Source: Winogradskyella sp. | GTDB taxonomy: Bacteria > Bacteroidota > Bacteroidia > Flavobacteriales > Flavobacteriaceae | Assembly: GCA_004211785.1 (NCBI GenBank) | Contig: SHBX01000001.1 | Coordinates: 1-64,000 of the forward strand | Direction of reading: 5' to 3' | Length of the DNA stretch: 64,000 nt | Shown: positions 25,720 through 35,683 of the stretch, one piece after another | Layout: each line of letters begins with the position of its first letter | How positions within the stretch are numbered: position 1 is the first letter of the stretch | Position numbers and translations under genes: made by a program | Notes under the pieces: generated by a model | Databases searched by the model: none | What the model was told of the DNA's origin: nothing | What the model saw: the letters and a program-made list of their open reading frames with translations, nothing else

Positions 25720-27221
25720 TGGCATCTATTAAAGCATTATTAGCAAAACCATTTGCAAAAAAAGTTGCGAAGCGTATAAAAAAATGGTCTTCAAACCCTG
25801 TTGAGACCCAAGAAAAGGTATTTCAAAAGTTAATCTCAGAAGCTGCTGGTACAACATTCGGAAAAGACCACGATTTTATAAGTATTAATAATCATGATGA
25901 TTTTGTAAAACGTATTCCTGTTAGGGATTATGAAGCATTAAAACCTTATGTAGAGCGTGTTGTTGATGGCGAAGAAAATATACTCTGGAAAGGCAAGCCT
26001 ATTTATTTCGCAAAGACATCAGGGACAACTTCTGGTGCTAAATATATTCCTATAACAAAAGAAAGCATGCCTAGTCATGTTGAAGCTGCACGTAATGCAA
26101 TTTTGATGTATATCAATGAAACTGGTAATTCAAGATTTGTTGATGGTAAAATGATTTTTCTTCAAGGAAGCCCTATTCTAAAAGAACAAAAAGGAATCCA
26201 GCTGGGTAGACTCTCGGGTATTGTGGCGCATTATGTGCCTAAATATCTTCAGAAAAACAGACTACCAAGCTGGGACACAAACTGTATAGAAGATTGGGAA
26301 ACTAAAGTTGATGCAATTGTAGACGAAACACTTCCTGAAAACATGACTATTATTTCTGGGATTCCTTCTTGGGTTCAGATGTATTTCGAAAAGCTCATTG
26401 AAAAGACTGATAAAAGAGTTGGAGATATTTTCAAAAACTTTAATCTATTCATTTTTGGAGGCGTTAATTACGAACCTTATCGTGCTAAGTTTGAAAACTT
26501 AATAGGCAGAAAAATTGATAGTATTGAGTTATATCCAGCTAGCGAAGGTTTCTTTGCTTTCCAAGATAAGCAAGGTGAAAAGGGTATGTTACTTCAGCTT
26601 AACTCAGGAATGTTTTATGAGTTCATAGAAGCAGAACATTTTTTTGAAGAAAACCCAAAACGACTAACAATTAAAGATGTAAAAATGGGTGTAAACTATG
26701 TCATGATTGTTTCGACAAACGCTGGACTTTGGGCATATAACATTGGAGACACTGTTGAGTTTACAAGCACATCACCTTACAGAGTTATTGTTTCTGGACG
26801 TATAAAGCATTTTATTTCGGCTTTTGGGGAACATGTGATTGGCAAAGAAGTTGAACAAGCGATGAAAGAAGCTTTAAAAGCCTCTGGAGCATCTATAAAT
26901 GAATTTACAGTGGCTCCACAGATAAATCCTGAAAGTGGTTTGCCTTACCATGAATGGTTAGTGGAATTTGAAAATGAACCCAATAATTTTGAAGATTTTT
27001 CAAATAGAATCGAGCAATCTCTTCGAGAGCAAAACAGTTATTATAAAGACCTAATTGATGGCAAAGTGCTTCAGTCATTAAAGATTACACGAATTAAAAC
27101 GGAGGGTTTTAAAAATTATATGAAATCTATTGGTAAATTAGGGGGACAAAATAAAATACCAAGATTAGCCAACGACCGTAAGATTGCTGATGCCTTATAC
27201 GAAAGAAAACTCCTTAAATAG
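25719..27221 (+). CDS. GH3-family acyl-adenylate-forming enzyme (GH3 auxin-responsive promoter family)
   Basis: The 500-residue product resembles plant GH3 acyl-acid amido synthetases, members of the ANL adenylating superfamily that join carboxylic acids to amino acids. The nucleotide-binding loop is YFAKTSGTTSGAKYIPIT (about 92-109), followed by LYPASEGFFAFQD and the YNIGDTVEFTS / GRIKHFISAFGEHV hinge. Bacterial members are widespread in Bacteroidetes, and their substrate is unknown. Translation is coupled to the M23 peptidase. No pathway can be inferred from neighbours. Confidence 0.88.
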   Translation: MASIKALLAKPFAKKVAKRIKKWSSNPVETQEKVFQKLISEAAGTTFGKDHDFISINNHDDFVKRIPVRDYEALKPYVERVVDGEENILWKGKPIYFAKTSGTTSGAKYIPITKESMPSHVEAARNAILMYINETGNSRFVDGKMIFLQGSPILKEQKGIQLGRLSGIVAHYVPKYLQKNRLPSWDTNCIEDWETKVDAIVDETLPENMTIISGIPSWVQMYFEKLIEKTDKRVGDIFKNFNLFIFGGVNYEPYRAKFENLIGRKIDSIELYPASEGFFAFQDKQGEKGMLLQLNSGMFYEFIEAEHFFEENPKRLTIKDVKMGVNYVMIVSTNAGLWAYNIGDTVEFTSTSPYRVIVSGRIKHFISAFGEHVIGKEVEQAMKEALKASGASINEFTVAPQINPESGLPYHEWLVEFENEPNNFEDFSNRIEQSLREQNSYYKDLIDGKVLQSLKITRIKTEGFKNYMKSIGKLGGQNKIPRLANDRKIADALYERKLLK

Positions 27222-27223
27222 TT

Positions 27224-27231
27224 TATATTTG
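27224..27231 (+). promoter_or_regulatory. Candidate -7 promoter ahead of DUF6909 gene and polysaccharide locus
   Basis: TATATTTG matches TAnnTTTG, 16 bases before the ATG at 27248. The next gene starts three bases after the DUF6909 stop, so this is the best visible promoter for the start of the polysaccharide operon. Confidence 0.5.
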
Positions 27232-27247
27232 CAGGTTAAATACAAGT

Positions 27248-28939
27248 ATGAATAACACCAAAAAAACACACAAAAGAACACGTGCACAACAAAGTTCAAA
27301 TGCTATTGAACGAATGTATGTGACTATGCGTCATCTTTTTAATAGGGGCTTTTACAAGCCTATGGGTGTTTCTGGAGAAACCCTGCGAGAAGCTTTACTG
27401 CTTTTAAGGCCAGAAATATATGGCTCTATTGCTGATGAAAAAGCTGAACTAGAAGGTCTTCTTTATGTTGTAGACCGTTTGCCCCATGGTATAGAAGAGT
27501 GTTCTTTTATAAACCTTACCAGTGATGAAGGTTATGGAGATTCACATTTTAAGGTTATAATACCTCCAAAGCGAAGACGTAACTGTTATCGTATTGATGA
27601 GGAGCAAATGAATATTGAAATTACTCGAGGACGTTCTGAGATTTATGATATACTTACTCATTTAACTTTTCTTTTTGTAGAATCTCACAAAATAAGTAAA
27701 CGCGTTTTAATAGATGATGATGGGACAACAATCAGAGATTGGGGAAAGCTTGAGTCTGCGGTTAAAAAGAACAAAAAACTAACTCAGAAAGAGCGAGAAA
27801 TTGCAATAACGCATACAGCTCATATTTTGGGACGTACGTTCAATGAAATTTCCGAAACCTATTCTGAATTTGCAACAGAAACGCAGCCTGAGCGCTTTTT
27901 AAATATTGTGTATTGGTTAGGCAAATTAGCCATCGAAGAGATGGTAAATAACAAAAAACGTACTGTAACTTTTAGTCCAGTTTTAAGAGAGCGTTTAGGA
28001 CATCATATTCATGGAGAGATTTGGGCTGATAATATAAAATCTATCCTTAATAAAAACAATTTATTAAGGCGCCCAATTCATATTATAAGTGCCAATATGC
28101 ATAGTGTTATGAATTCACTTTTTGCAGATATCACTTTGAAAGCAACAAAAGTAAAAAAAGATATTTTTGATATTTATGAGGATTTAAGCCAGCCCGAAAA
28201 TAAAGCCATGCGTAGTAAGGTTGAAGCTTTTGCTTTCAAGAACGGAATGACCTATATCAAAGATACTTCGGGCACAAATATTAATGTTCAGATTTTTGAT
28301 ACAACTCAGATAGATTTTTCTAAAACAGCTTTTGAATACAACCAAGACAACACAGAAGATAAAGCAGTTATTATTGTTATGGATTATGCCTTTGGAGAGC
28401 AAGCCTATGAGACTATGGACGAGCTCTTAAAGCCAGTATCTGTAAAAGGAGAGAAGATACATTTAGATGTTAAATCTATATCTATAATGGGTAAAGCAGG
28501 GATTCTTCAAGGAGGAAAAGGAGACGTGATGATTCCTTCTGCACATATTTTTGAAGGTACTGCGGACAATTATCCGTTTAAAAATGAGTTAAGTAAAACA
28601 GATATGTTAGATTGCGGTGTCGATGTCTATGAAGGTTCTATGATAACAGTTTTAGGAACATCTCTTCAGAATAAAGAAATATTAAAATTCTTTAAAAAAT
28701 CAACATGGGATGTGATTGGACTGGAAATGGAAGGCGCACATTATCAAAAAGCTATACAAGCAGCATCAAAAGTTAGGGCAAGCATTAACGAAGATGTTAA
28801 AGTACGTTATGCATACTACGCTAGTGACAACCCATTAGAAACAGGAAGTACATTGGCCTCTGGAGGATTAGGGTCAACAGGTGTTAAGCCGACATATGTT
28901 ATAACAAAAAAGATATTACAACAAATTTTTAATCAATAG
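27248..28939 (+). CDS. DUF6909-type protein with C-terminal nucleoside-phosphorylase-like domain
   Basis: The 563-residue protein has an N-terminal basic segment and a helical region (to about 330). Its C-terminal part looks like the PNP/UDP superfamily that includes AMP nucleosidase: IMGKAGILQGGKGDVMIPSAHI (about 415-437), the EMEGA motif in WDVIGLEMEGAHYQKAIQ (near 500), and a closing YYASDNPLETGSTLASGG. These segments carry the ribose and purine contacts in the superfamily. Substrate is unproven. I recall proteins of this type as DUF6909 in flavobacteria. It ends three bases before the first polysaccharide gene and is probably co-transcribed with it. Confidence 0.7.
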   Translation: MNNTKKTHKRTRAQQSSNAIERMYVTMRHLFNRGFYKPMGVSGETLREALLLLRPEIYGSIADEKAELEGLLYVVDRLPHGIEECSFINLTSDEGYGDSHFKVIIPPKRRRNCYRIDEEQMNIEITRGRSEIYDILTHLTFLFVESHKISKRVLIDDDGTTIRDWGKLESAVKKNKKLTQKEREIAITHTAHILGRTFNEISETYSEFATETQPERFLNIVYWLGKLAIEEMVNNKKRTVTFSPVLRERLGHHIHGEIWADNIKSILNKNNLLRRPIHIISANMHSVMNSLFADITLKATKVKKDIFDIYEDLSQPENKAMRSKVEAFAFKNGMTYIKDTSGTNINVQIFDTTQIDFSKTAFEYNQDNTEDKAVIIVMDYAFGEQAYETMDELLKPVSVKGEKIHLDVKSISIMGKAGILQGGKGDVMIPSAHIFEGTADNYPFKNELSKTDMLDCGVDVYEGSMITVLGTSLQNKEILKFFKKSTWDVIGLEMEGAHYQKAIQAASKVRASINEDVKVRYAYYASDNPLETGSTLASGGLGSTGVKPTYVITKKILQQIFNQ

Positions 28940-28942
28940 ACT

Positions 28943-29995
28943 ATGAGTGAAAATAAAAAGCCAGAAAACAATGAGGAAATAGATTTAACTTCTTTTATGG
29001 ATTCGATAAAAAAAGTTTCGCAAAAGGTTTTTTCATTTCTACAAACTATTACTATAGGTTTTGTTTCGGTAATTATGGGTTTTGCAAAAACACTTCTTGC
29101 AAATTGGTTGATTATTACAGCAGTAATTGTTGTTGGCTTTATTGGCGGAAAAATACTCGAAAAGAACACACCAACCATCTATATCTCTAAAATGTTAGTG
29201 CGACCACATTTTGATTCTAAGTATCAGCTTGTTAATAATATTGATTATTTCAATGCACTACTAGAGAGTAAAGATTTTGATAGATTATCTAACATATTTA
29301 AAGTTCAAGAAGATACAGTAAAAGAGCTTCTTGAGTTTGGAATTAACCCAGGACCCGAATCAGAAAATGATAGAATACGACAATACGATATATTTTTGAA
29401 ATCAATTGATAGTGTTAGAGCTCAGTCTATTACTTACGAAGATTTTATTAATAATAGAGGAACTCATAATAGTGATATTTTTGAAATATCTATTGAGTCA
29501 AAGAGAAAAGATATTTATAAATCACTGCAAGAAGGGTTAAACAATTCTATAGTCAATGATTATTCTAATAATATCAGGGATAAAAGAGATAGTGTAGTTG
29601 CTATTGAACGTCGAGATTTAATAAAATCCTTAGCGGAGGTTAAAAAAATGCAAGAGTTTTACATAAAAATGCTTGAAAGAGAACAAGAAAAAAAGCAAAC
29701 TGCAATTAATATTGGCCCTGGGCTTACATTTACAACTGACGATAATAAGACTAGAGAATATGATTTGTTTAACAAAGAAATAGAAATTAGAAATGAGATT
29801 AGAGAATTAGATAAGGTAGTAGTTGAAGACAATGAGTTTTTTGATGTAATTTCTGATTTTCAAGAAATAGGAAGACCTTTTAGATCATGGAAACAAATGT
29901 ACTCCCTTATAGTCCCTGTTTTAGGATTGTTTATTTTGTTTTTTGTTTTTGTTTTTTGGAACATTATCAGATTCATTAAAAATTATGAACATTAA
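28943..29995 (+). CDS. Wzz-like polysaccharide chain-length / co-polymerase protein
   Basis: The 350-residue protein has two membrane helices, about 50-70 and 322-343, bracketing a long periplasmic region rich in charged helices (KKMQEFYIKMLEREQEKKQ). This is the topology of Wzz and related co-polymerases that set O-antigen chain length. No cytoplasmic tyrosine-kinase domain follows, unlike Wzc. Sequence similarity to typical Wzz is weak, so the call rests on topology and context. The stop overlaps rfbB by 11 bases. Confidence 0.65.
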   Translation: MSENKKPENNEEIDLTSFMDSIKKVSQKVFSFLQTITIGFVSVIMGFAKTLLANWLIITAVIVVGFIGGKILEKNTPTIYISKMLVRPHFDSKYQLVNNIDYFNALLESKDFDRLSNIFKVQEDTVKELLEFGINPGPESENDRIRQYDIFLKSIDSVRAQSITYEDFINNRGTHNSDIFEISIESKRKDIYKSLQEGLNNSIVNDYSNNIRDKRDSVVAIERRDLIKSLAEVKKMQEFYIKMLEREQEKKQTAINIGPGLTFTTDDNKTREYDLFNKEIEIRNEIRELDKVVVEDNEFFDVISDFQEIGRPFRSWKQMYSLIVPVLGLFILFFVFVFWNIIRFIKNYEH

Positions 29996-31004
29996 TACGT
30001 CTATATTAATAACTGGCGGGCTAGGCTTTATAGGCTCTAATTTTATTGAATATTATTTAGAAAAACACCCTCATTACCATATTGTTAATTTAGATAAGCT
30101 CACTTATGCAGGGGATTTAGCTAATTTAAGTTCAGTAGAAAACCATACTAATTATACTTATATAAAGGGTGATATTTGTGATAAAAAATTAGTTCAAAAC
30201 CTATTTGAAACCTATAATTTTAAAGGAGTTATACATTTTGCCGCAGAATCTCATGTAGACAACTCTATTGATAGTCCAGACGAATTTATAAATACTAATG
30301 TTTTAGGAACATTTAACCTTATCGATGTCGCCAGACAGTTTTGGATGAATGCCCCTTTTGAATTTAAAGAAGGAGCTGAGTTAAATAGGTTTCATCATAT
30401 TTCTACCGATGAGGTTTATGGCACCTTAGGAAAAGAAGGGCTTTTTAAAGAGACCACACCTTATGCACCAAACAGTCCATATAGCGCATCAAAAGCTTCA
30501 TCAGATTTTTTGGTGAGAAGTTATTTTCATACGTATGGTATGAATGTGGTTACAACAAATTGCAGTAATAATTATGGTCCAAAACAACACAATGAAAAGT
30601 TGATACCAACAATTATAAGAAAAGCAATTAAAGGCGAAAATATTCCTATTTATGGCGATGGTAAAAACATAAGGGATTGGCTCTATGTTCTTGATCACTG
30701 TACAGGTATTGGTCTTACGTTTCATAATGGAAAAGCTGGCGAGACATATAACATTGGGGGTAAAAATGAAAGAGATAATCTATATATTGCAAATAAAATT
30801 TGTAGTATTTTAGATGACATAAGACCTCGAGAAAGTTCTTATAAAAATCAGATTACATTTGTATCAGATAGACCAGGACATGATTTTAGATACGCTATTG
30901 ATGCATCTAAAATAGAAACAGAGCTAGGTTGGCAGGCAAATGAAAATTTTGAATCCGGAATACTAAAAACAATACATTGGTATTTAAATAAATATGCATC
31001 ATAA
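29985..31004 (+). CDS. rfbB: dTDP-glucose 4,6-dehydratase
   Basis: RmlB, the second enzyme of dTDP-L-rhamnose synthesis, is an NAD-binding short-chain dehydrogenase. The 339-residue product has ILITGGLGFIGSNF at the start, HFAAESHVDNSI, STDEVYG, the catalytic YSASK, and CSNNYGPKQHNEKLIPT. Start taken at the ATG at 29985, which overlaps the upstream gene by 11 bases, because the longer frame only adds an unrelated leader. It lies directly before rfbA with no gap, forming the rfbBACD block. Confidence 0.95.
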   Translation: MNINTSILITGGLGFIGSNFIEYYLEKHPHYHIVNLDKLTYAGDLANLSSVENHTNYTYIKGDICDKKLVQNLFETYNFKGVIHFAAESHVDNSIDSPDEFINTNVLGTFNLIDVARQFWMNAPFEFKEGAELNRFHHISTDEVYGTLGKEGLFKETTPYAPNSPYSASKASSDFLVRSYFHTYGMNVVTTNCSNNYGPKQHNEKLIPTIIRKAIKGENIPIYGDGKNIRDWLYVLDHCTGIGLTFHNGKAGETYNIGGKNERDNLYIANKICSILDDIRPRESSYKNQITFVSDRPGHDFRYAIDASKIETELGWQANENFESGILKTIHWYLNKYAS

Positions 31005-31868
31005 ATGAAAGGTATAATACTCGCCGGAGGTTCTGGAACACGGTTACATCCGTTAACATTAGCGGTTAGTAAACAGTTAATGCCAATTTATGATAAGCCA
31101 ATGATTTATTACCCACTATCAACTTTAATGTGGTCGGGTATTAGAGAAATATTAATAATTTCTACACCTCAAGATTTACCATTATTCAAAAAACTTTTAG
31201 GAGACGGAAGTCAACTGGGTTGTAAATTTGAATTTGCAGAACAAGCTTCTCCAAACGGATTAGCAGAAGCCTTTATTATAGGTGAAGATTTTATAGGGAA
31301 TGATAAAGTCGCTTTAATTTTAGGAGACAATATATTTTACGGAACGGGCTTGTCAGATTTACTTAAACAGAATAGCAATCCTAATGGTGGAATTGTATAT
31401 GCCTATCATGTTCATGACCCAGAAAGATACGGCGTAGTTGAGTTTGATGATAATTTAAACGTTGTTTCTATTGAAGAAAAACCAAAACAGCCAAAATCTA
31501 ATTTTGCAGTTCCAGGCATATATTTTTATGATAATAATGTCGTAAGCATAGCAAAACAAATAGAGCCTAGTACCAGAGGTGAGCTTGAGATTACAGATGT
31601 AAATAAAGCGTACTTAAAGCTTGGGAAACTTAAAGTAAGCATACTCGATAAAGGTACAGCTTGGTTAGATACTGGTACTTTTCAATCACTTTTACAAGCC
31701 TCTCAATTTGTTGAGGTAATTGAAGAGCGTCAAGGCTTAAAAATTGGCGCAATTGAAGAAGCGGCATATGCTATGGGTTATATTGATGAAAATCAACTTT
31801 TAAAACTAGCAAAGCCTTTGGTGAAGAGCGGTTATGGGAAACACCTATTAAGCCTTGTAAAGAATTAA
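31005..31868 (+). CDS. rfbA: Glucose-1-phosphate thymidylyltransferase
   Basis: RmlA joins glucose-1-phosphate and dTTP to give dTDP-glucose, the committed step to dTDP-rhamnose. The 287-residue product opens [18 protein letters not shown], the nucleotidyltransferase signature. [20 protein letters not shown] and [10 protein letters not shown] are the other RmlA hallmarks. Length is standard. It follows the rfbB stop directly. dTDP-rhamnose inhibits the enzyme in well-studied species, although nothing in the sequence tests that here. Confidence 0.96.
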   Translation: MKGIILAGGSGTRLHPLTLAVSKQLMPIYDKPMIYYPLSTLMWSGIREILIISTPQDLPLFKKLLGDGSQLGCKFEFAEQASPNGLAEAFIIGEDFIGNDKVALILGDNIFYGTGLSDLLKQNSNPNGGIVYAYHVHDPERYGVVEFDDNLNVVSIEEKPKQPKSNFAVPGIYFYDNNVVSIAKQIEPSTRGELEITDVNKAYLKLGKLKVSILDKGTAWLDTGTFQSLLQASQFVEVIEERQGLKIGAIEEAAYAMGYIDENQLLKLAKPLVKSGYGKHLLSLVKN

Positions 31869-31873
31869 ATAAG

Positions 31874-32419
31874 ATGCAAATAAAAGAAACTCCATTAAAA
31901 GGCTGCTATATTTTGCAACCTCAATTATTTGTGGATGGTAGAGGCTCATTTTTCGAAAGCTTTAATAAAAAGCAATTCAGAGATATTACAGGAAAGAATA
32001 TTGACTTTATTCAAGACAATCAATCTCGTTCAAAAAAAGGTGTGTTGAGAGGCTTACATTATCAAAAGGGAGAACATGCTCAGGCCAAATTAGTTCGTGT
32101 TGTGAAAGGACGTGTTCAAGACGTAGTTGTAGACTTAAGATTTAATTCTAAAACTTTTGGCAATCATTTTTCAATTGAACTATCAGAAGAAAACAATACA
32201 CAATTATTTGTCCCACGAGGATTTGCACATGGGTTTTTAGTTTTAGAAGACAATACTATTTTTAGTTATAAGTGCGATAATTTTTATAATAAAGATGCCG
32301 AATCTGGCATTATTTACAACGATGAAGACTTAGATATTAACTGGAATATCTTGGAAAATGATTTTATCATCTCTGAAAAAGACTTAAAACTTCCCAAATA
32401 TAGAGTAGTTGACTTATGA
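31874..32419 (+). CDS. rfbC: dTDP-4-dehydrorhamnose 3,5-epimerase
   Basis: RmlC is a cupin-type epimerase. The 181-residue product shows GSFFESFNKKQF, RGLHYQKGEHAQAKLVRVVKGRVQDVVVDLR with the catalytic histidine of the RGLHYQ box, and VPRGFAHGFLVLED. Length and motifs match typical RmlC closely. It is five bases downstream of rfbA and overlaps rfbD by four bases (ATGA), implying translational coupling. Confidence 0.95.
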   Translation: MQIKETPLKGCYILQPQLFVDGRGSFFESFNKKQFRDITGKNIDFIQDNQSRSKKGVLRGLHYQKGEHAQAKLVRVVKGRVQDVVVDLRFNSKTFGNHFSIELSEENNTQLFVPRGFAHGFLVLEDNTIFSYKCDNFYNKDAESGIIYNDEDLDINWNILENDFIISEKDLKLPKYRVVDL

Positions 32420-33282
32420 TTAAAGTATTAATCACAGGAAAAGACAGTCAGTTGGCCCAATGTATAAAGGATATTGAAAAAGCATATCCTAAAATTTCAT
32501 TCACATACAAAAGCTCAAAAGAATTAGATATTACAAATAAGGTTTCTGTAAAAGATAATTTTGAAGAAAGCAATTATGATTATTGTATTAACTGTGCTGC
32601 ATATACCGCTGTGGATAAGGCAGAAACCGAAACCGAAATATCGAACAATGTAAATACTCTAGGCGCACTAAACCTAGCAAGAGCTTGTAATCGGTTTGAT
32701 GTAAAACTAATACATATTTCTACAGACTTTGTTTTTGATGGAGAAAAGAGAACAGCTTATTTAGAGACAGACAAAACAAATCCCTTGAGTGTATATGGTA
32801 TAACAAAACGTGATGGAGAAAATGAAATAATAAAAACCTTAAAAAACTACTACATAATAAGAACATCTTGGCTTTATTCAGAGTACGGCAATAATTTTTT
32901 TAAGACTATTTTGCGTTTAGCAAAAGAAAAAAAGGAAATTAACGTGGTGAATAATCAATACGGAACACCTACATATGCCAAGGATTTAGTAGAGTTTATT
33001 TTAAGAATAATTTTGACGAACGCTAACAATTTTGGACTTTATAACTTCAGCAATTTAGGGGAAACAAGTTGGTTTGGATTTGCATTAAAAATAAAAGAAA
33101 TTAGGAATCTTAACCTTAAAATAAACCCAATACCCTCAGAGTCATACAAAACGGAAGCAATGAGGCCTATATATTCTGTTTTAGATAAAACAAAGGTTAT
33201 TAAGCAGTTTGACATAAATATTTCAGATTGGGAAACAGGTCTAAACACCTGTTCTATTGCTTACAATAAGGGTTTTTTGTAA
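32416..33282 (+). CDS. rfbD: dTDP-4-dehydrorhamnose reductase
   Basis: RmlD makes dTDP-L-rhamnose by NAD(P)H reduction. The 288-residue product has VLITGKDSQLAQCI in place of the usual GxxGQLG fold. CINCAAYTAVDKAE, HISTDFVFDGEK, the catalytic YGITK and NNQYGTPTYAKDLVE follow, the usual RmlD order. It closes the rhamnose block. The next gene begins 143 bases later, the largest gap in the locus. Confidence 0.94.
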   Translation: MIKVLITGKDSQLAQCIKDIEKAYPKISFTYKSSKELDITNKVSVKDNFEESNYDYCINCAAYTAVDKAETETEISNNVNTLGALNLARACNRFDVKLIHISTDFVFDGEKRTAYLETDKTNPLSVYGITKRDGENEIIKTLKNYYIIRTSWLYSEYGNNFFKTILRLAKEKKEINVVNNQYGTPTYAKDLVEFILRIILTNANNFGLYNFSNLGETSWFGFALKIKEIRNLNLKINPIPSESYKTEAMRPIYSVLDKTKVIKQFDINISDWETGLNTCSIAYNKGFL

Positions 33283-33304
33283 TAGGTTATCTTCAAAAAT
33301 AAAC

Positions 33305-33312
33305 GATATTTG
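33305..33312 (+). promoter_or_regulatory. Possible internal promoter in the largest gap of the polysaccharide locus
   Basis: GATATTTG matches the TAnnTTTG pattern at seven of eight positions. It lies in the 142-base gap between rfbD and the next dehydrogenase. The same octamer occurs in the other sizeable gap at 51995-52002. This is weak evidence. Confidence 0.25.
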
Positions 33313-33424
33313 TAGTCGTATAAGGAATGAAAAATCACACCTCTAAATCATTTGGGTTTCTAAGTTCATTTTTAATACTAGATATACTTAATTAGCGTTT
33401 AAACTATCATACCTTAAAATTTAT

Positions 33425-34681
33425 ATGAGCCATAAAATTGCAATAATTGGTTTAGGATACGTCGGCTTGCCTTTAGCTGTTGAATTTTCGAAAAAATTTC
33501 AAGTCATAGGCCTTGATATTAACCAAACTAGAGTTAAGGAATTAGAAAATAATATAGATATAACTAGAGAAGTGTCTTCTAAAGAATTAAAAGAAGTCAA
33601 AGACTTAGCCTTTACAACTAATCCTTTGGATATAAAAAATAGTAATATATATATAATTACAGTTCCTACACCAATAGATAAGTTTAAAACACCTAATTTA
33701 AAACCACTTATAAGCGCAAGTAATATGGTGGGTAATGTTCTGTCTGAAGGAGATGTTGTTATATATGAATCTACAGTATATCCAGGATGTACTGAAGAAG
33801 TCTGTGTACCTGCTTTAGAAAAATCAAGTAAATTAAAATTTAATAAAGACTTTTTCTGTGGATATTCTCCGGAACGTATAAATCCAGGTGATTCAGTAAG
33901 AAAAGTGCATAATATTATAAAGATAACATCTGGAAGTAATCCGAGCACAGCCAAAATTGTAGATGATTTATACAATGAGATTGTTACCGTAGGCACACAT
34001 TTGGCCTCAAGTATCAAAGTAGCTGAAGCAGGAAAAATTATTGAAAACACACAAAGAGATGTAAATATTTCTCTTATAAATGAGCTAGCCCTGATATTTG
34101 ATAAACTTAATATTGACACTACTGAAGTACTTGAAGCCGCAGGAACTAAATGGAACTTTTTACCCTTTAGGCCAGGATTAGTTGGAGGTCATTGTATAGG
34201 TGTGGACCCATATTATTTAACGCACAAAGCAGAAAGTGTAGGATATTATCCAGAAGTTATTTTATCTGGAAGAAGAATCAATGACAATATGGGCATACAT
34301 ATAGCAAACAAAATTGTGAAACTCATGGTACAAGGCTCTCATGTTATTAAAGGAGCTAAAGTTTTGGTTTTAGGCTTAACTTTTAAAGAAAACTGTCCCG
34401 ATATCAGAAATACTAGAGTTATAGATGTAATAAAAGAACTCAGGAGTTTTGGTATGAACGTAGATACTTACGACCCTTATGCATCAAAAGAAGAAGTGAA
34501 ACACGAGTATGACGAAGAATTAATAGATACTATAAATAGCGCTTATGATGTTATTGTTTTAGCCGTTGGTCATGATAAGTTTAAAAAATTAGACTATAAT
34601 AAACTAAAAAGAAATGACGCATCAATTCTATACGATGTAAAGAGCTTTTTACCAAAAGAAATAGTAACAGATAGACTGTAA
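33425..34681 (+). CDS. UDP-N-acetyl-hexosamine 6-dehydrogenase (TviB/WbpA/WbpO-like)
   Basis: This nucleotide-sugar dehydrogenase oxidises C6 of a UDP-HexNAc to a uronic acid. The 418-residue product has IAIIGLGYVGLPLAVEFSKKF at the N-terminus, YESTVYPGCTEEVC, GYSPERINPGD, and the active cysteine in GGHCIGVDPYYLTHKAE, then VLVLGLTFKENCPDIRNTRV. It resembles the Vi-antigen TviB and WbpO group rather than UDP-glucose dehydrogenase, for which the locus has a separate gene at 53996. Whether the substrate is GlcNAc or GalNAc cannot be read from the sequence. Its stop overlaps the next start (TAATG). Confidence 0.9.
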   Translation: MSHKIAIIGLGYVGLPLAVEFSKKFQVIGLDINQTRVKELENNIDITREVSSKELKEVKDLAFTTNPLDIKNSNIYIITVPTPIDKFKTPNLKPLISASNMVGNVLSEGDVVIYESTVYPGCTEEVCVPALEKSSKLKFNKDFFCGYSPERINPGDSVRKVHNIIKITSGSNPSTAKIVDDLYNEIVTVGTHLASSIKVAEAGKIIENTQRDVNISLINELALIFDKLNIDTTEVLEAAGTKWNFLPFRPGLVGGHCIGVDPYYLTHKAESVGYYPEVILSGRRINDNMGIHIANKIVKLMVQGSHVIKGAKVLVLGLTFKENCPDIRNTRVIDVIKELRSFGMNVDTYDPYASKEEVKHEYDEELIDTINSAYDVIVLAVGHDKFKKLDYNKLKRNDASILYDVKSFLPKEIVTDRL

Positions 34682-35661
34682 TGAGAATAGCAATAATAGG
34701 TGCAGCAAACTTTTATGACTCTTTAGAGTTTCATTTAAATGACGAATTAATACGACAAGGAAATGATTGTCAGATTTTTGACTTTAAAAATATTACTTCT
34801 TCTAAGATTGATGCTGGATTAGCATTAATTAGTCAAAAATTTATAGAGCATAAAAATGAAACCCTTTTAAATAAAATTCTTGATTTTAAACCTGACTTAG
34901 TTATTGGTGTTTATAGACATATACACCCATTAGTGGTTAAAACAATCAAAGAAAATAAAATTAAAATTATACATATAAACCCTGATGCTCTATCTACCTT
35001 TCAAAGTCAGCAAATATTTGCTGAGACTTATGATGCGTATTTTACCAAAGACCCATATATAGTTGATTTTATGACAAATAAACTCAAACTAAATACGCAC
35101 TTATACCAAGAGGCATTTAACCCTAGATTTCATAAACGAGTATCAGAAGATTTTAAGAATATTGAAGATGAAATTAACATTGATGTTTTAACATTTGGAA
35201 ATTTATATCCTTATCGAAATTTAATGATTAATTACCTTAAATCAAGCGGTTGTAATGTAAGTTTATATGGTAAAAAAGCAAAATTTTTTCTTCCAGAATT
35301 AGAGAGTAACTTTAATAATAAAGCAATCTACGGAGAAGAAAAATCAAGGGTAATAAGTGGGGCTAAGATTGTGTTCAATAATTTACATTATGCAGAAATA
35401 GAGTCTGTTAATAATAAGTTTTTTGAAATTAATGGCATAGGTGCTTTTCAAATTTGTGATTATAAAAAGATACTTCATGAATTACTTCCGATAGATCCTA
35501 AAAAGGTTTCGTTTAATAGTATGGATGAAGCCATTAAACTAGTGCGTTTTTATATGAATGAGCCAGAAGAGCGTTACGTTATTCGAGATAAAATATATAA
35601 TCATTTTATGGAGAATTATACATATGAAAATATGGTCAAAGGCATATTTAATTTAATTTAA
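34681..35661 (+). CDS. CgeB-like glycosyltransferase
   Basis: The 326-residue product is a GT-B-type protein: an N-terminal Rossmann half (MRIAIIGAANFYDSLEFHLNDEL) and a C-terminal half with DVLTFGNLYPYRNLMINYLKSSG, VFNNLHYAEIESVNNKFFEINGIGAFQICDY and DEAIKLVRFYMNEPEER. The pattern of a short sugar-binding loop followed by FEINGIGAFQI resembles CgeB and DUF3880-type transferases. Acceptor and donor are unknown. It is coupled by overlap to the dehydrogenase upstream. Confidence 0.7.
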   Translation: MRIAIIGAANFYDSLEFHLNDELIRQGNDCQIFDFKNITSSKIDAGLALISQKFIEHKNETLLNKILDFKPDLVIGVYRHIHPLVVKTIKENKIKIIHINPDALSTFQSQQIFAETYDAYFTKDPYIVDFMTNKLKLNTHLYQEAFNPRFHKRVSEDFKNIEDEINIDVLTFGNLYPYRNLMINYLKSSGCNVSLYGKKAKFFLPELESNFNNKAIYGEEKSRVISGAKIVFNNLHYAEIESVNNKFFEINGIGAFQICDYKKILHELLPIDPKKVSFNSMDEAIKLVRFYMNEPEERYVIRDKIYNHFMENYTYENMVKGIFNLI

Positions 35662-35683
35662 ACTAACCCAAAGTATAAAGGTA

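Noticed and set aside
33499-34119. A 206-codon open frame antisense to the UDP-HexNAc dehydrogenase
   Set aside because: It mirrors codon structure of a well-supported gene with strong motifs and shows no family pattern of its own.
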